Source: Brevundimonas vesicularis
GTDB taxonomy: Bacteria > Pseudomonadota > Alphaproteobacteria > Caulobacterales > Caulobacteraceae
Assembly: GCF_027105095.1 (NCBI RefSeq)
Contig: NZ_CP114278.1
Coordinates: 744,001 to 808,000 of the forward strand
DNA: 64,000 nucleotides
Reading direction: 5' to 3'
Positions 51,289 to 60,677 of this stretch are shown piece by piece. The notes below the pieces were generated by a model. It saw only the letters and a list, made by a program, of their open reading frames with translations. It was not told where the DNA came from and made no database searches. How positions within the stretch are numbered: position 1 is the first letter of the stretch; each line of letters starts with the position of its first letter. Both the position numbers and the translations under genes were made by a program.

Positions 51289-52575
51289 ATGGATCCCGTC
51301 TCCGAACGACTACGCGCCCGCCACCCCCAGCGGATCGACCTTTCGTTGGAAAGAATGCGCGTGCTGTGCGCGGCCCTTGGCGATCCGCAGCACAAGCTTC
51401 CGCCGGTGATCCATGTGGCGGGCACCAACGGCAAGGGATCGACCGTGGCCCTGATCCGCGCCATCGCCGAGGCGGCGGGGCTGAAGGTGCACGCCTACAC
51501 CTCGCCCCATCTGGTGCGGTTCAACGAGCGAATCCGGCTGGCCGGAACGCTGATCGAGGACGATCATCTGAATGCGATCTTGGACCGGATCGAGGCGGTC
51601 ATGGCCGAGACGGACAGCGAGGCCACGGTGTTCGAAAGCACCACCGCCGCCGCCTTCCTGGCCATGTCCGAGACGCCCGCCGACCTGGCCATCATCGAGG
51701 TGGGTCTGGGCGGGGTGCTGGACGCGACCAATGTGATCGAGCGGCCGCTGCTCAGCGTCATCGCGCCGGTCGATTACGACCATGCGGAGTTCCTGGGCAC
51801 GGATCTGGCCGCCATCGCCTCGGAAAAGGCGGGCGTGCTGAAGGCCGGAGCGCCGGCCGTGATCGCGCGCCAGAAGGAAGAAGCGATGGCGGCCATCGAA
51901 CGTCGCGCCGCCGACGTCCATGCGCGGCTCAACGTGCTGGGGGTGGATTTCGACGCCTGGGCCGAGCGGGGCGGCCTGGCGTTCCAGACGGCCGAACTGT
52001 TCATGGATCTGCCGGCGCCGGCTTTGGCGGGCGCGCACCAGATCGACAATGCGGCCCTGGCCGTGGCGGCGGCGGTCGAACTGGACCTGCCCGAGGCCGC
52101 GATCGCCGAGGGGCTGAAGCGCGTGCGCTGGCCCGCGCGTCTGCAACGGATTTCGGGCGGCCCCTATGGCGCTGCGGCCAAGGCGGCGGAGGCGGAGCTG
52201 TGGCTGGACGGAGGGCACAATCCCCATGCGGCGCGGGCGCTGGCGGCGTTTCTGGCCGAGCGGCAGGCGCGGGCGCCGCGTCCCCTGGCCCTGATCTGCG
52301 GCATGTTGAACAACAAGGATGCGGGCGGTTTCTTCGCCGCGCTGAAGGACAGCCAGGCCACCGTCTTCACCGTCGGCTTCGACGGTGCGGCGGCCGAGCC
52401 GACGGCCCTGGCGGCCGTGGCGCGCGGGCATGGGCTGGCGGCGACCCCGGCGGGTTCGGTTTCCGAGGCGCTGGACCTGGCCCTGCGCCTGGGCGCAGGC
52501 CGGGTCGCCATCTGCGGCTCGCTGTATCTGGCCGGCGAGGTCCTGGGCGCCAGCACGGAGACCTGGCCGGTCTAG
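51289..52575 (+). CDS. folC: Folylpolyglutamate synthase/dihydrofolate synthase
   Basis: A 428-residue ATP-dependent enzyme that adds glutamate to folate and makes dihydrofolate. The P-loop HVAGTNGKGSTVA (about 42-54) and AYTSPHLVRFNERIR are diagnostic, as are IIEVGLGGVLDATN and WLDGGHNPHAARAL. Complete. ATG 51289. Runs into a small convergent gene whose 3' end overlaps by four bases. Confidence 0.96.
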   Translation: MDPVSERLRARHPQRIDLSLERMRVLCAALGDPQHKLPPVIHVAGTNGKGSTVALIRAIAEAAGLKVHAYTSPHLVRFNERIRLAGTLIEDDHLNAILDRIEAVMAETDSEATVFESTTAAAFLAMSETPADLAIIEVGLGGVLDATNVIERPLLSVIAPVDYDHAEFLGTDLAAIASEKAGVLKAGAPAVIARQKEEAMAAIERRAADVHARLNVLGVDFDAWAERGGLAFQTAELFMDLPAPALAGAHQIDNAALAVAAAVELDLPEAAIAEGLKRVRWPARLQRISGGPYGAAAKAAEAELWLDGGHNPHAARALAAFLAERQARAPRPLALICGMLNNKDAGGFFAALKDSQATVFTVGFDGAAAEPTALAAVARGHGLAATPAGSVSEALDLALRLGAGRVAICGSLYLAGEVLGASTETWPV

Positions 52576-52757
52576 CGCGTCATCCAGGGCTTGGACTTGC
52601 CGGCGGCGATGCGGGCGGCCTGCTCGCGCTGGAAGCGACCGCCGCGCGGCGGCTTGGCGCGCGCATCCAGCCTGGCGTTCTTCAGGCGCAGGGCCTTCTG
52701 GACCGGGGTCTCGCCGGGGATATCGTCAGCCGGGTTCGGGGTGTCTTCGTCGCTCAT
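52572..52757 (-). CDS. Small conserved basic protein
   Basis: A 61-residue protein that ends PPRGGRFQREQAARIAAGKSKPW, a basic, Arg/Lys-rich tail similar to a short family found in Caulobacterales (from memory). No membrane segment. ATG 52757. It sits downstream of trxA's terminator on the same strand. Confidence 0.65.
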   Translation of the reverse strand: MSDEDTPNPADDIPGETPVQKALRLKNARLDARAKPPRGGRFQREQAARIAAGKSKPWMTR

Positions 52758-52774
52758 GGCGCCATCCTAGCATG

Positions 52775-52803
52775 AAAAACGCCCGCCGGTCGGACCGGCG
52801 GGC
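52775..52803 (-). terminator. Rho-independent terminator after trxA
   Basis: Perfect stem GCCCGCCGGT (52803-52794) with ACCGGCGGGC (52790-52781) on the minus strand, three-base loop, then G and five T (52779-52775). Confidence 0.9.
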
Positions 52804-52829
52804 GCTTGATCTGACAGGGTCGAAAAGGC

Positions 52830-53159
52830 TCAGGCCTTGACGCCGGCCTCGGCCAGCCATTCGACGATCTTGCCCTTGGGCATGGCGCCGACCTTCATCG
52901 AAGCCATCTGGCCGTCCTTGAACAGCATCAGGGTCGGAATGCCCTTCACGCCCAGCTTGGACGGGGTCATGGGGCTGTCGTCGATGTTGATCTTGGCCAC
53001 GGTGACCTGACCGCCCAGTTCGTCGGCGATCTGTTCCAGCGCCGGGCCGATCTGTTTGCAGGGGCCGCACCATTCGGCCCAGAAGTCGACCAGGACCGGG
53101 GTCGAGGATTTCAGGACGTCGGCGTCAAAGCTTTCGTCGGTGACTTTTACAGTCGCCAT
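52830..53159 (-). CDS. trxA: Thioredoxin
   Basis: A 109-residue thioredoxin. The active site WCGPC (C31, C34) and the KLGVKGIPTLMLFKDG stretch with the cis-proline are intact. It reduces disulfides in the cytoplasm. ATG 53159 with AGGAG upstream. It follows addA on the same strand across a repeat-rich 260-bp gap, and has its own terminator. Confidence 0.96.
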   Translation of the reverse strand: MATVKVTDESFDADVLKSSTPVLVDFWAEWCGPCKQIGPALEQIADELGGQVTVAKINIDDSPMTPSKLGVKGIPTLMLFKDGQMASMKVGAMPKGKIVEWLAEAGVKA

Positions 53160-53306
53160 GAATGGCTCCTTGGGCGCTATCGCTCGGCGCGCGGCGCCTC
53201 GCTGCATGAGCGCGTGTTGGTGTTGGCCGGATGTGTCCGGGTTCGATGGCAGATGTGGGAGCGAATCGCGGGCAATTCAACTGCCGCCGTCGCTCCCTCT
53301 CTCCGT

Positions 53307-53416
53307 CCGTCATCCTCGGGCTCGACCCGAGGATCGGATGATCCGCCGCTCGTGCGAAGACGGCGACGCACAGATCGACCGGCGCCCGGTCCTCGGGTCA
53401 AGCCCGAGGATGACGG
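53307..53416. repeat. Inverted pair of CCTCGGG palindromes
   Basis: Two 29-base arms, 53307-53335 and 53388-53416, are inverted repeats with two mismatches. Each arm is itself a hairpin: CCTCGGG-CTCGA-CCCGAGG in the left arm and CCTCGGG-TCAAG-CCCGAGG in the right. The unit matches a short palindrome often seen between alphaproteobacterial genes (from memory). It lies three bases after the addA stop and before trxA. Confidence 0.75.
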
Positions 53417-53419
53417 GGG

Positions 53420-56400
53420 TTAGGGTTTGAGCGCCGCCTCCAGCAGGGTTTCAGGAATGGGCATCAGCTTGGGTCCGTCGGTCCAGACCAGGGCGGCCTC
53501 GACCGGGCGGTCGGGATAGAGGCGCTTCAGCACGGCGACATAGACGGCGGCCTGCAGCACATAGGCGGGATCGACCGCTTCTATGGCGTCGGGCGCAGGG
53601 CGGTTGGTCTTGTAATCGACGACCAGAACCCGTTCGGGTGTTACCACCAGCCGGTCGATGCGGCCGTTGATGGCGACGCCGGGCGGCAGGCCGGGAGCGG
53701 ATCCGGTCAGGGCGACCTCGGCGCGCGAGCCTTGACCGAAAACAGGGGCGAACCGGGCGTCGGTCAAGACGTCGAAAGCCGCCTTGATCATCTCGGCGCG
53801 CTGAGCGTCGTCGAGATCGTTCTCCTTGGCCAGCAGGCGCCGGGCGGCGTCGGGGCGGTCGGCGGGCGCGATCTCGGGCAGGCGTTCCAGCAGTCGGTGG
53901 ATCAGGTCGCCGCGCCGGAACCGCCCCAGCGACACAACACCCGCCTCGGTCTTGGCAAGGGGCGAGGGGGCGGGGATGCGGATCGCGCCGCCCTCCATCC
54001 GCGACGGCGAGGCGAAGCGGGCGGCGGCGTCCGCCGGCGGCGGCGAGGCGGCCCAGGCGGGCAGGACGGCGGCGGACCGTACTTCATCAGCGGCGACCGG
54101 GCGACGCTCTGGATCGACGCCATAGCGACGCACGCCGTTGTCGATTTCGCGCACCTGATCGCCCAGGCGGTCGAAGGTTTCCGAGAGGATCGACCACCAG
54201 CTGCCGGCCTCGGCCCCCCGGCTTGAGGCGCGACCCATGACGATGACGCGGTCCCGCGCGCGGGTCAGGGCGACATAGAGCAGGCGCAGGGTTTCGTCGT
54301 CAGTGCGGGCCTGGCGCGCGGCGCGGGCGTCGGCCGAGGCCGGGCAATCGTCCTTCGCCGAGCCGGGCGCCATCAGCCAGGCCTCGCCTTCGCCCTCCGG
54401 CGTGACCACGGGCATCAGGGACGGACCTTGCGCCTTCGCCTTCATGGTTGTGTCGGGCAGGATGACGATGGGCGCCTCCAGCCCCTTGGCGCCGTGGACG
54501 GTCATGACGCGGACCTCGCCGCGCGCGCCCTCCAGTTCGCGCTTCACCTCGACGTCGGCGGCCTCCAGCTGGGCCAGGCAGGTCTCCAGATCGATCGCGC
54601 CGCGGTTCTCGGCGGCCAGCACCTGGTTCAGGGTCTCGTCGATGGCTTCTTCCGCCTCGCGCCCCAGCCGGGCCAGGATGCGGGCGCGGCCCGACCGCCC
54701 CGTATCGTCCACGCGGTTCAGGGCTTGGGAAAAGAAGGCGAAGGGATCGCCGCCGCGCGCGCCGATGGCGGCCTGCAGCGCATCGCGCGCGCGGGTCCAC
54801 TCGGGGCGTTCGTGGGCCCGGTCGCGCAGGTCGCGCCACAGTTGGCCGGCTTTACGCTCTTCGCGCCCGGCCAGCGCATAAAGACCGTCCTCGTCCACAT
54901 CGCACAGCGGGCTGCGCAGCACCTCGGCCAGGGACAGGTCGTCATCGGGGAAGAGGGAGAAACGGGCCAGCGAGATCAGGTCGTCGAAAACGATATGGCT
55001 GGACAATTTCAGCCGGTCCGCCCCGGCGACAGGCAGCCCTTCCGTCTTCAGCGCGCGGATAATCTCCTCGAACGTCGCGTCGCGGCGGCGGACCAGGACG
55101 ATGTAGTCGCCATAGCCGGCCGGGCGCAGGTCGCGGGTGCTGTGGTCAAAGACGGCGACGCCGCTTTCGACCTGACGGCGTATCTCGCGGGCCAGGTCGC
55201 GGGCCAGGCGCTTGCGGGCGCTGCCGGCGCTTTCCTGATCGACGGGATCGTCCCAGGCGTCGGTCTCGGGCGCGGGCTCGTCCAGGAACAGGGGCCACAG
55301 GTCGATGGCGCCGTGCTGGCCGATGCGGGCGGGCAGGTGTCGGGCGATGTCGCCCTGGGGGCCGGTCAGGGCGCGGGTGCGGTCGCGATCGGCGAAGACG
55401 GCGTCAACGAAGGCCAGCACCTCTTCGGTCGAGCGGTAGGAGGTGTTCAACTCCGGCCCGGCGAAGGGCTCGCCGGCGCCCTCGGCCAGAGCCAGGAAGG
55501 CGCCGCGTTCCTGACGCAGCCGTTCGGGGCGGGCGCCCTGGAAGGAATAGATCGACTGTTTCTCGTCGCCGACGGCGAAGACGGTGCGGCCGGACTTTTC
55601 GCCGGAGTAGAACTCGCCGGTCAGGGCGCGGACGATGGCCCATTGTTCGGGGGCGGTGTCCTGGGCCTCGTCGATCAGGACGTGATCGACCCCGCCGTCC
55701 AGCTTATAAAGCACCCAGGCGGCGGCCCCGCTCTCAGTCAGCAGGGCGGCGGCGCGCGCGACCAGGTCGGGGAAGTCCAGCGCCCCGCGCTGGGCCTTGG
55801 CCGCTTCGTAGAAGGCGGCGTGGGCGCGGGCCAGGGTCATGACTTTGACCGTATCGTCGGCGACCTTGGCCTTGCGCAGAGCCTCGCGCGTGGCGAGGAA
55901 CTTGGTCTGAAGGTCCAGCAGCCAGCCGACCGCCCCCTGGGGCGCCGACTTCGTGCCCATGCTCTTTCGCGGTTCGCCCGCCTGGGTGCAGAAGACCCCG
56001 GCCAGGGCCGCGAACCCGGCATAGGGAGGGGCGGCGACGCTCAGGGTGTCGGCGATCTTCTTGTCATTGGCCGAGCCGGTTTCCATGGCTTCGGCGATGC
56101 GGTTCCATTCGTCGGGATCGATGAAGGCGACGAAATCGCGCTCCAGATCCTCCGGGCTGCGATCGCGTTCGGCGCCGGTCAGGGACCAGGGATCGGGCGC
56201 GGTTCCGGCCTCGGCCCGGTCGATATAGTCCAGCAGATCGGCGCGCTTGGCCTCGATCATCGACAGCAGGGCCTGGAATCGCTGCCAGTCCAGTTCGACG
56301 GCGAAATGGCTGTAGGCTTGGCCGAGGGGGCCGTCCGGATGGGCGACGGCGGCGCGGGCCAGGTCTTCGCGCGCGGCATGGCTGAGGGCGGTCGCAGCCT

Positions 56401-56842
56401 GGTCTTCGAGCACGGTGAAGTGGGGCGAGACCCCGGCCTCCAGCGGGAACCGGCGCAGCAGTTTTTCGCAGAAGGCGTGGATGGTCTGGATTTTCAGGCC
56501 GCCCGGCGTCTCCAACGCGCGGGCGAACAGCTTGCGCGCGCGCGACAGGGCGGCGTGATCCATCGCCTGCGGGTCGCCGTCGTCCAGCCGGGCCAGTTCG
56601 CGCGACAGCGCGGCGTCGTCCAGCACGGCCCAGCCGCCCAACTGGTCGAACAGCCGGGCCTGCATCTCGGCGGCGGCGGCCTTGGTGTAGGTGACGCACA
56701 GGATGGCGCCGGGATCGACCTGATCCAGCAGCAGCCGCGCCACCCGGTTGACCAGGGTGGTGGTCTTGCCCGAACCGGCGTTGGCGGTGACGAAGACGGT
56801 CAGGCGCGGATCGGCGGCGACGATCTGGGGGGCGATGCTCAT
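53420..56842 (-). CDS. addA: AddA helicase-nuclease of the AddAB complex
   Basis: An 1140-residue UvrD/Rep-family helicase-nuclease for double-strand break resection. Walker A ANAGSGKT (about 20-27), the DEAQD box (about 390), VMTVHGAKGLE (motif V) and the C-terminal nuclease motif VLVVDYKTNR are visible. ATG 56842 overlaps the addB stop (ATGA). Confidence 0.95.
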   Translation of the reverse strand: MSIAPQIVAADPRLTVFVTANAGSGKTTTLVNRVARLLLDQVDPGAILCVTYTKAAAAEMQARLFDQLGGWAVLDDAALSRELARLDDGDPQAMDHAALSRARKLFARALETPGGLKIQTIHAFCEKLLRRFPLEAGVSPHFTVLEDQAATALSHAAREDLARAAVAHPDGPLGQAYSHFAVELDWQRFQALLSMIEAKRADLLDYIDRAEAGTAPDPWSLTGAERDRSPEDLERDFVAFIDPDEWNRIAEAMETGSANDKKIADTLSVAAPPYAGFAALAGVFCTQAGEPRKSMGTKSAPQGAVGWLLDLQTKFLATREALRKAKVADDTVKVMTLARAHAAFYEAAKAQRGALDFPDLVARAAALLTESGAAAWVLYKLDGGVDHVLIDEAQDTAPEQWAIVRALTGEFYSGEKSGRTVFAVGDEKQSIYSFQGARPERLRQERGAFLALAEGAGEPFAGPELNTSYRSTEEVLAFVDAVFADRDRTRALTGPQGDIARHLPARIGQHGAIDLWPLFLDEPAPETDAWDDPVDQESAGSARKRLARDLAREIRRQVESGVAVFDHSTRDLRPAGYGDYIVLVRRRDATFEEIIRALKTEGLPVAGADRLKLSSHIVFDDLISLARFSLFPDDDLSLAEVLRSPLCDVDEDGLYALAGREERKAGQLWRDLRDRAHERPEWTRARDALQAAIGARGGDPFAFFSQALNRVDDTGRSGRARILARLGREAEEAIDETLNQVLAAENRGAIDLETCLAQLEAADVEVKRELEGARGEVRVMTVHGAKGLEAPIVILPDTTMKAKAQGPSLMPVVTPEGEGEAWLMAPGSAKDDCPASADARAARQARTDDETLRLLYVALTRARDRVIVMGRASSRGAEAGSWWSILSETFDRLGDQVREIDNGVRRYGVDPERRPVAADEVRSAAVLPAWAASPPPADAAARFASPSRMEGGAIRIPAPSPLAKTEAGVVSLGRFRRGDLIHRLLERLPEIAPADRPDAARRLLAKENDLDDAQRAEMIKAAFDVLTDARFAPVFGQGSRAEVALTGSAPGLPPGVAINGRIDRLVVTPERVLVVDYKTNRPAPDAIEAVDPAYVLQAAVYVAVLKRLYPDRPVEAALVWTDGPKLMPIPETLLEAALKP

Positions 56843-59800
56843 TCTTCGTCCCCGTCGCCGATCACCGACCATTCCCAGACGCGGGCCAGATGGTCGTAGT
56901 TGCCGCCCTGATTGCCCATGAACTGTGGCGCGGCCCAGGAGACATAGGGGGTGTTCGGGTCGTCGAAGCGGGCGACGCGGCGCTTCAGCCCGTCCAGCGC
57001 AGCCTGCGCCAGGTCGGCGGCCTCAGAGCCCGAAGCGCGGGTGACGACTTCCCCCGCCATTTTTCGCCCCACCACACGGACATAGCTCAGTTCGTCGGGC
57101 GTGACCGGACCGTTGGTGTCCTTGAACCCGCCGTCGGCCAGGATGGCGGCGGTCAGGGTGAGCTGCGGCGCGAAGCCGGACTTGACCTGTTTGGCGGACG
57201 GGGCCGCCCCGGTCTTGAAATCCATGACCGCCGCGCCGTCCGACGCCAGCTCGATCCGGTCGGCGAAGGCCTTGACCGTGAAGGGGCCGGCCGGGGCCTC
57301 GAAGGTCATCGTCCCCTGCTGTTCCACCAGGATATCGACGCCGCGCGCCCGACGCCGGCGCTCGAACTCGGTCAGCCAACGGGCGCAGTTGCGGGCCAGC
57401 GGCGCCTCACGCGCCATGGCCGCATCCTCGAACCCGCGCGCGCCCAGTTCGCGCAGCAGATGGTCGTGCAGGATGGCCTCGCAATCGTCGGGCAGGTCGT
57501 TCGGCCAGTCCAGCGTCAGCCGTTCGATGGCGGCGTGGACGGCGTTGCCACGGGCGAGCGCTTCGGCAGACGCGCCGGGCCGCTCCATCGCCTCCAGCGC
57601 CAGCACCCACAGGGCGTAGATGGCGTAGGAATCGCGCACCCAGCGTTCGATACGAGTGACATACAGGCTGCGCGGACGGCGATGGACCGGCGGGCGCGGC
57701 TCGGGCCGTTTGGCGAACTGGGGTGGGCCGGGCGGCGGTGCGTCCAGAGCGCGGGCCCAGTCGATGACGGCCGCCGGGCGGGCGATGGCGACGGGTGTTT
57801 CGACAGCGTTCGCGCCGCGCGTCAGCATCTCCAGCCGCCACAGCCAGCGCGAGCGGACGGCGGGCTGGCCGCCGCGCCGCTCGCTGTGAATCAGGATGAC
57901 GTCGTCGGCGCAGGCGGCCTGAACGAAGTCCTGCGCCGTCTGGCCCAGGCGGCGTTCGGGCGGGGGCAGGCCCAGGGCCTTGCGCATCGGGCGCGACAGG
58001 AAGGGATCGGTCGGGGCGGCCTGAGGCCAGACGCCTTCTTCCAGCCCGGCCAGAATCATCCGGTCGGCGCGCACCAGCCGCGCCTCGATGGCCCCCAGAA
58101 TCCGCAGCGACGGATGGGTCGCCCCGCCGGTCCGCACGACGTTTTCCTTGACCAGGGATGTGACCAGTTCGGCCAGTTCCGCGCGGCGGATGCGGCCGAG
58201 CGACGCCCCGCCCTCGATCAGGCCGGACAACAGGGCGGCGGCGGCCTCGCCGTCGGGACCCGCCCAGGCGTTCTGGCCGGCTAAGGTTTCGATCAGCCGG
58301 GTCAGGGCCGAGGCGGCGACGTTTAGATCCGCGTCGGGAGTGAAGGCGGCGGTCGCGGCCTCGATGGCGGCCTGAAGCTGACCGACCAGGCGGGTCGCGG
58401 CCGACAGCCGGGCCTGTTTCCATTCCGGCGGCGCCTTGCCGCGCCGGTCGGGCTGGACCGCCTCCAGCAGGCGGCGGTGGATGGCGGCGAAGTCGCGCGG
58501 GCGGGGGCCGCGCAGGGCGTGTTCCTCCAGCGCGGCGACGGCGGCGGCCTGAGGAGCCTCGCCCAGGTCGAACCGGGCCAGCGGATGTTTGACGACGGCG
58601 AGCAGCAGATGGGGCTGGACCGGATCGGCGATCCAGCGGGCGCACAGATCGGCCAGGGCGCCGGCGGGGAGGCGGGACAGGGGGGCGCCGGCAGACGAAT
58701 CCGGGATGACGCCCCAGCGTTCCAGTCGGGCGGCGACGCGGCGGCCCAGGCCCTGATCCGGCGTGACCAGAGCGCAGGTCCTGCCGGGCGTTTCCAGCGT
58801 CTCGCGCATCATCAGGGCGATGGCGGCGGCGGCCTCTTCCTCGGCGCGGACGGTCAACAGGGACAGGCCCTGCAAGCCCTCGGCGATCGGATCACGCGCC
58901 TCCTTGCGGGCAGCGGCGGCCGAGCGGATGTCGCGGATGGCGCGGCGCCAGTCGTCGGTCGCCTCGGCCGGCCGAAGGGCCTCGTTGACCAGCCGCTGGC
59001 GCGCCAGTCCGCGCGCCTCGACAGCGGTGGGAACAGCGGGACTAAACCAGGGGCGGACGGTTTCGCGCGCGATCTCGCAGCGGTCCAGCAGCCGCTTCAT
59101 CGCGCTTTGCGGATGTTGTTCGTCCAGCCGGTCCCAGACGCCGGCGTCCAGATCCAGGTCGAGGCCGGGCAGGACGACGCAGCCCAGCGGCGCCCGCGCC
59201 ACGGCCTTCAACACGTCGCCGGCGGCGGGGACGGTGCCGGTCGAGCCGGCGGCGATGACGGGCTGGCGCGGCGGCTCGCGGTCCCACAGCTCGGCGAGGC
59301 GGCGCAGCAGGGTCGCGCGACGCCAGGCCGGATCGACCAGACCCAGTTCGGCCAGACGCTTGGGCCAGGCCTCGACCGCCAGACCCAGAAACTCGGCCGA
59401 TCGTTCCCAGTGTTCGGCCATTTCGCCGTCGACCAATGTGGCGATCCGCTCGGGGTTCTGAATCTCTTCCAGTTGGCAGGAATCGAGGAAGCCGCCCAAG
59501 GCATCGGCCAGGTCCAGCGCGCGCATCGGGCTCAGGGACGCATCGAACTGTTCGACGATCATCCGCGCCATCTCGAACCGGCGCGTCAGGGCGGGGATGG
59601 CGGGCGGCAGGTCCAGACCCAGGGCGCCGGGCGTGAAGGGCGGCTCGTCCTCCTCCAGGTCGCCTAGCGGCCGGACCTGGGGCAGCAGGATGGGGCGACC
59701 CTGCGACAGCTTGGACAGGGCGCCGGTGAAAGCGCGCGCCGCCCGGCGGTTGGGCAACAGGATGGTGGCGTCGGACAGGCTTTCGGGCGGCAGATCGCCC

Positions 59801-59952
59801 AGCCAGGCCAGCACCCCGGCAGCCAGATCCTCAAGGAACGGCCGGTGCGCGGGGATGGCGTACCAGCGGGGGCGCATTTCCGTTTCCCTATCGCCGACCG
59901 CGCGGCGGTCGGCTGCTTGAGGGACGCTCGCGAATGGATCGAAGACGCTCAC
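56839..59952 (-). CDS. addB: AddB subunit of the AddAB complex
   Basis: A 1037-residue partner of AddA. The N-terminal part is an inactivated helicase with LLPNRRAARAF in place of a functional Walker A. The C-terminal part holds a RecB-type nuclease with VMDFKTG, the alphaproteobacterial form. GTG 59952 overlaps the murU stop (GTGA); ATG 59877 is an alternative start closer to the family N-terminus, leaving a 25-residue extension to explain. Confidence 0.93.
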   Translation of the reverse strand: MSVFDPFASVPQAADRRAVGDRETEMRPRWYAIPAHRPFLEDLAAGVLAWLGDLPPESLSDATILLPNRRAARAFTGALSKLSQGRPILLPQVRPLGDLEEDEPPFTPGALGLDLPPAIPALTRRFEMARMIVEQFDASLSPMRALDLADALGGFLDSCQLEEIQNPERIATLVDGEMAEHWERSAEFLGLAVEAWPKRLAELGLVDPAWRRATLLRRLAELWDREPPRQPVIAAGSTGTVPAAGDVLKAVARAPLGCVVLPGLDLDLDAGVWDRLDEQHPQSAMKRLLDRCEIARETVRPWFSPAVPTAVEARGLARQRLVNEALRPAEATDDWRRAIRDIRSAAAARKEARDPIAEGLQGLSLLTVRAEEEAAAAIALMMRETLETPGRTCALVTPDQGLGRRVAARLERWGVIPDSSAGAPLSRLPAGALADLCARWIADPVQPHLLLAVVKHPLARFDLGEAPQAAAVAALEEHALRGPRPRDFAAIHRRLLEAVQPDRRGKAPPEWKQARLSAATRLVGQLQAAIEAATAAFTPDADLNVAASALTRLIETLAGQNAWAGPDGEAAAALLSGLIEGGASLGRIRRAELAELVTSLVKENVVRTGGATHPSLRILGAIEARLVRADRMILAGLEEGVWPQAAPTDPFLSRPMRKALGLPPPERRLGQTAQDFVQAACADDVILIHSERRGGQPAVRSRWLWRLEMLTRGANAVETPVAIARPAAVIDWARALDAPPPGPPQFAKRPEPRPPVHRRPRSLYVTRIERWVRDSYAIYALWVLALEAMERPGASAEALARGNAVHAAIERLTLDWPNDLPDDCEAILHDHLLRELGARGFEDAAMAREAPLARNCARWLTEFERRRRARGVDILVEQQGTMTFEAPAGPFTVKAFADRIELASDGAAVMDFKTGAAPSAKQVKSGFAPQLTLTAAILADGGFKDTNGPVTPDELSYVRVVGRKMAGEVVTRASGSEAADLAQAALDGLKRRVARFDDPNTPYVSWAAPQFMGNQGGNYDHLARVWEWSVIGDGDEE

Positions 59953-60677
59953 GCGTCTCCCGCCAGTTTCGCCTCGGCTTCATCCCGCGCCTGCGGGTCG
60001 CCGACGTGCATCCAAGCGCCGTCCAGGACACAGCCGAACAGACGTCCCTCAGCGGCGGACTGGCGCCAAAGGGGGCCGAGGGAGAAGGGGCCGTCGGGCC
60101 CGTGATCGGCATAGCCGGGGCGGGTGATGTGGACGCCCATATAGGCGAACGGCGCGGAAGGGGCGTCGCCCCGGAAGGTCAGCTTTCCGTCGTCGGCCAT
60201 GAAGAAATCGCCGTCGCCCTCAAAGCCGATGGAGCCTTCGCGGCGGGCCAGCAGCAGGGCGGCGTCCATCGTCTCGGGATTCCACAGGCGGACGAGGTCG
60301 GCTAGCGCATCGCCGCGATCGATCCAGACGCTGTCGATATTGGCGACGAACACGGGATCGTCGCCCAGCAGGGCGTGGGCCTTCTTCAGCCCGCCGCCAG
60401 TCTCCAGCAACTCGGCGCGTTCATCGGAAATCACGATTTCGGGGCCGCATCCTCGCGCCGCGAGATGCGCTTCCAGTCGGTCGGCGAACCAGTGAACATT
60501 GACCACGGCCTTTTCGACGCCAGCGTCCGCCAGACGGTCCAGCACATGGTCGATCAGGGCGCGACCCTGGACCTCCACCAGCGCCTTGGGCCGGTCGTCG
60601 GTCAGGGGGCGCATGCGCGTGCCCAAGCCGGCGGCGAGCACCATTGCGGTCTTGGGGGCCGTCTTCGGAGCGGTCAT
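59949..60677 (-). CDS. murU: Nucleotidyltransferase, MurU-like
   Basis: A 242-residue sugar-1-phosphate nucleotidyltransferase. The N-terminal loop MVLAAGLGTRMRPLTDDRPKAL (about 12-33) is the family signature. Paired with an AmgK-like kinase next door, it most probably makes UDP-MurNAc from MurNAc-1-phosphate in cell-wall recycling, as in Pseudomonas and Caulobacter. ATG 60677, overlapping the kinase stop. Confidence 0.88.
   Translation of the reverse strand: MTAPKTAPKTAMVLAAGLGTRMRPLTDDRPKALVEVQGRALIDHVLDRLADAGVEKAVVNVHWFADRLEAHLAARGCGPEIVISDERAELLETGGGLKKAHALLGDDPVFVANIDSVWIDRGDALADLVRLWNPETMDAALLLARREGSIGFEGDGDFFMADDGKLTFRGDAPSAPFAYMGVHITRPGYADHGPDGPFSLGPLWRQSAAEGRLFGCVLDGAWMHVGDPQARDEAEAKLAGDA

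Noticed and set aside
54428..56899. 823-codon open frame on the plus strand opposite addA
   Set aside because: Shadow of addA; composition is biased and no motif is present.
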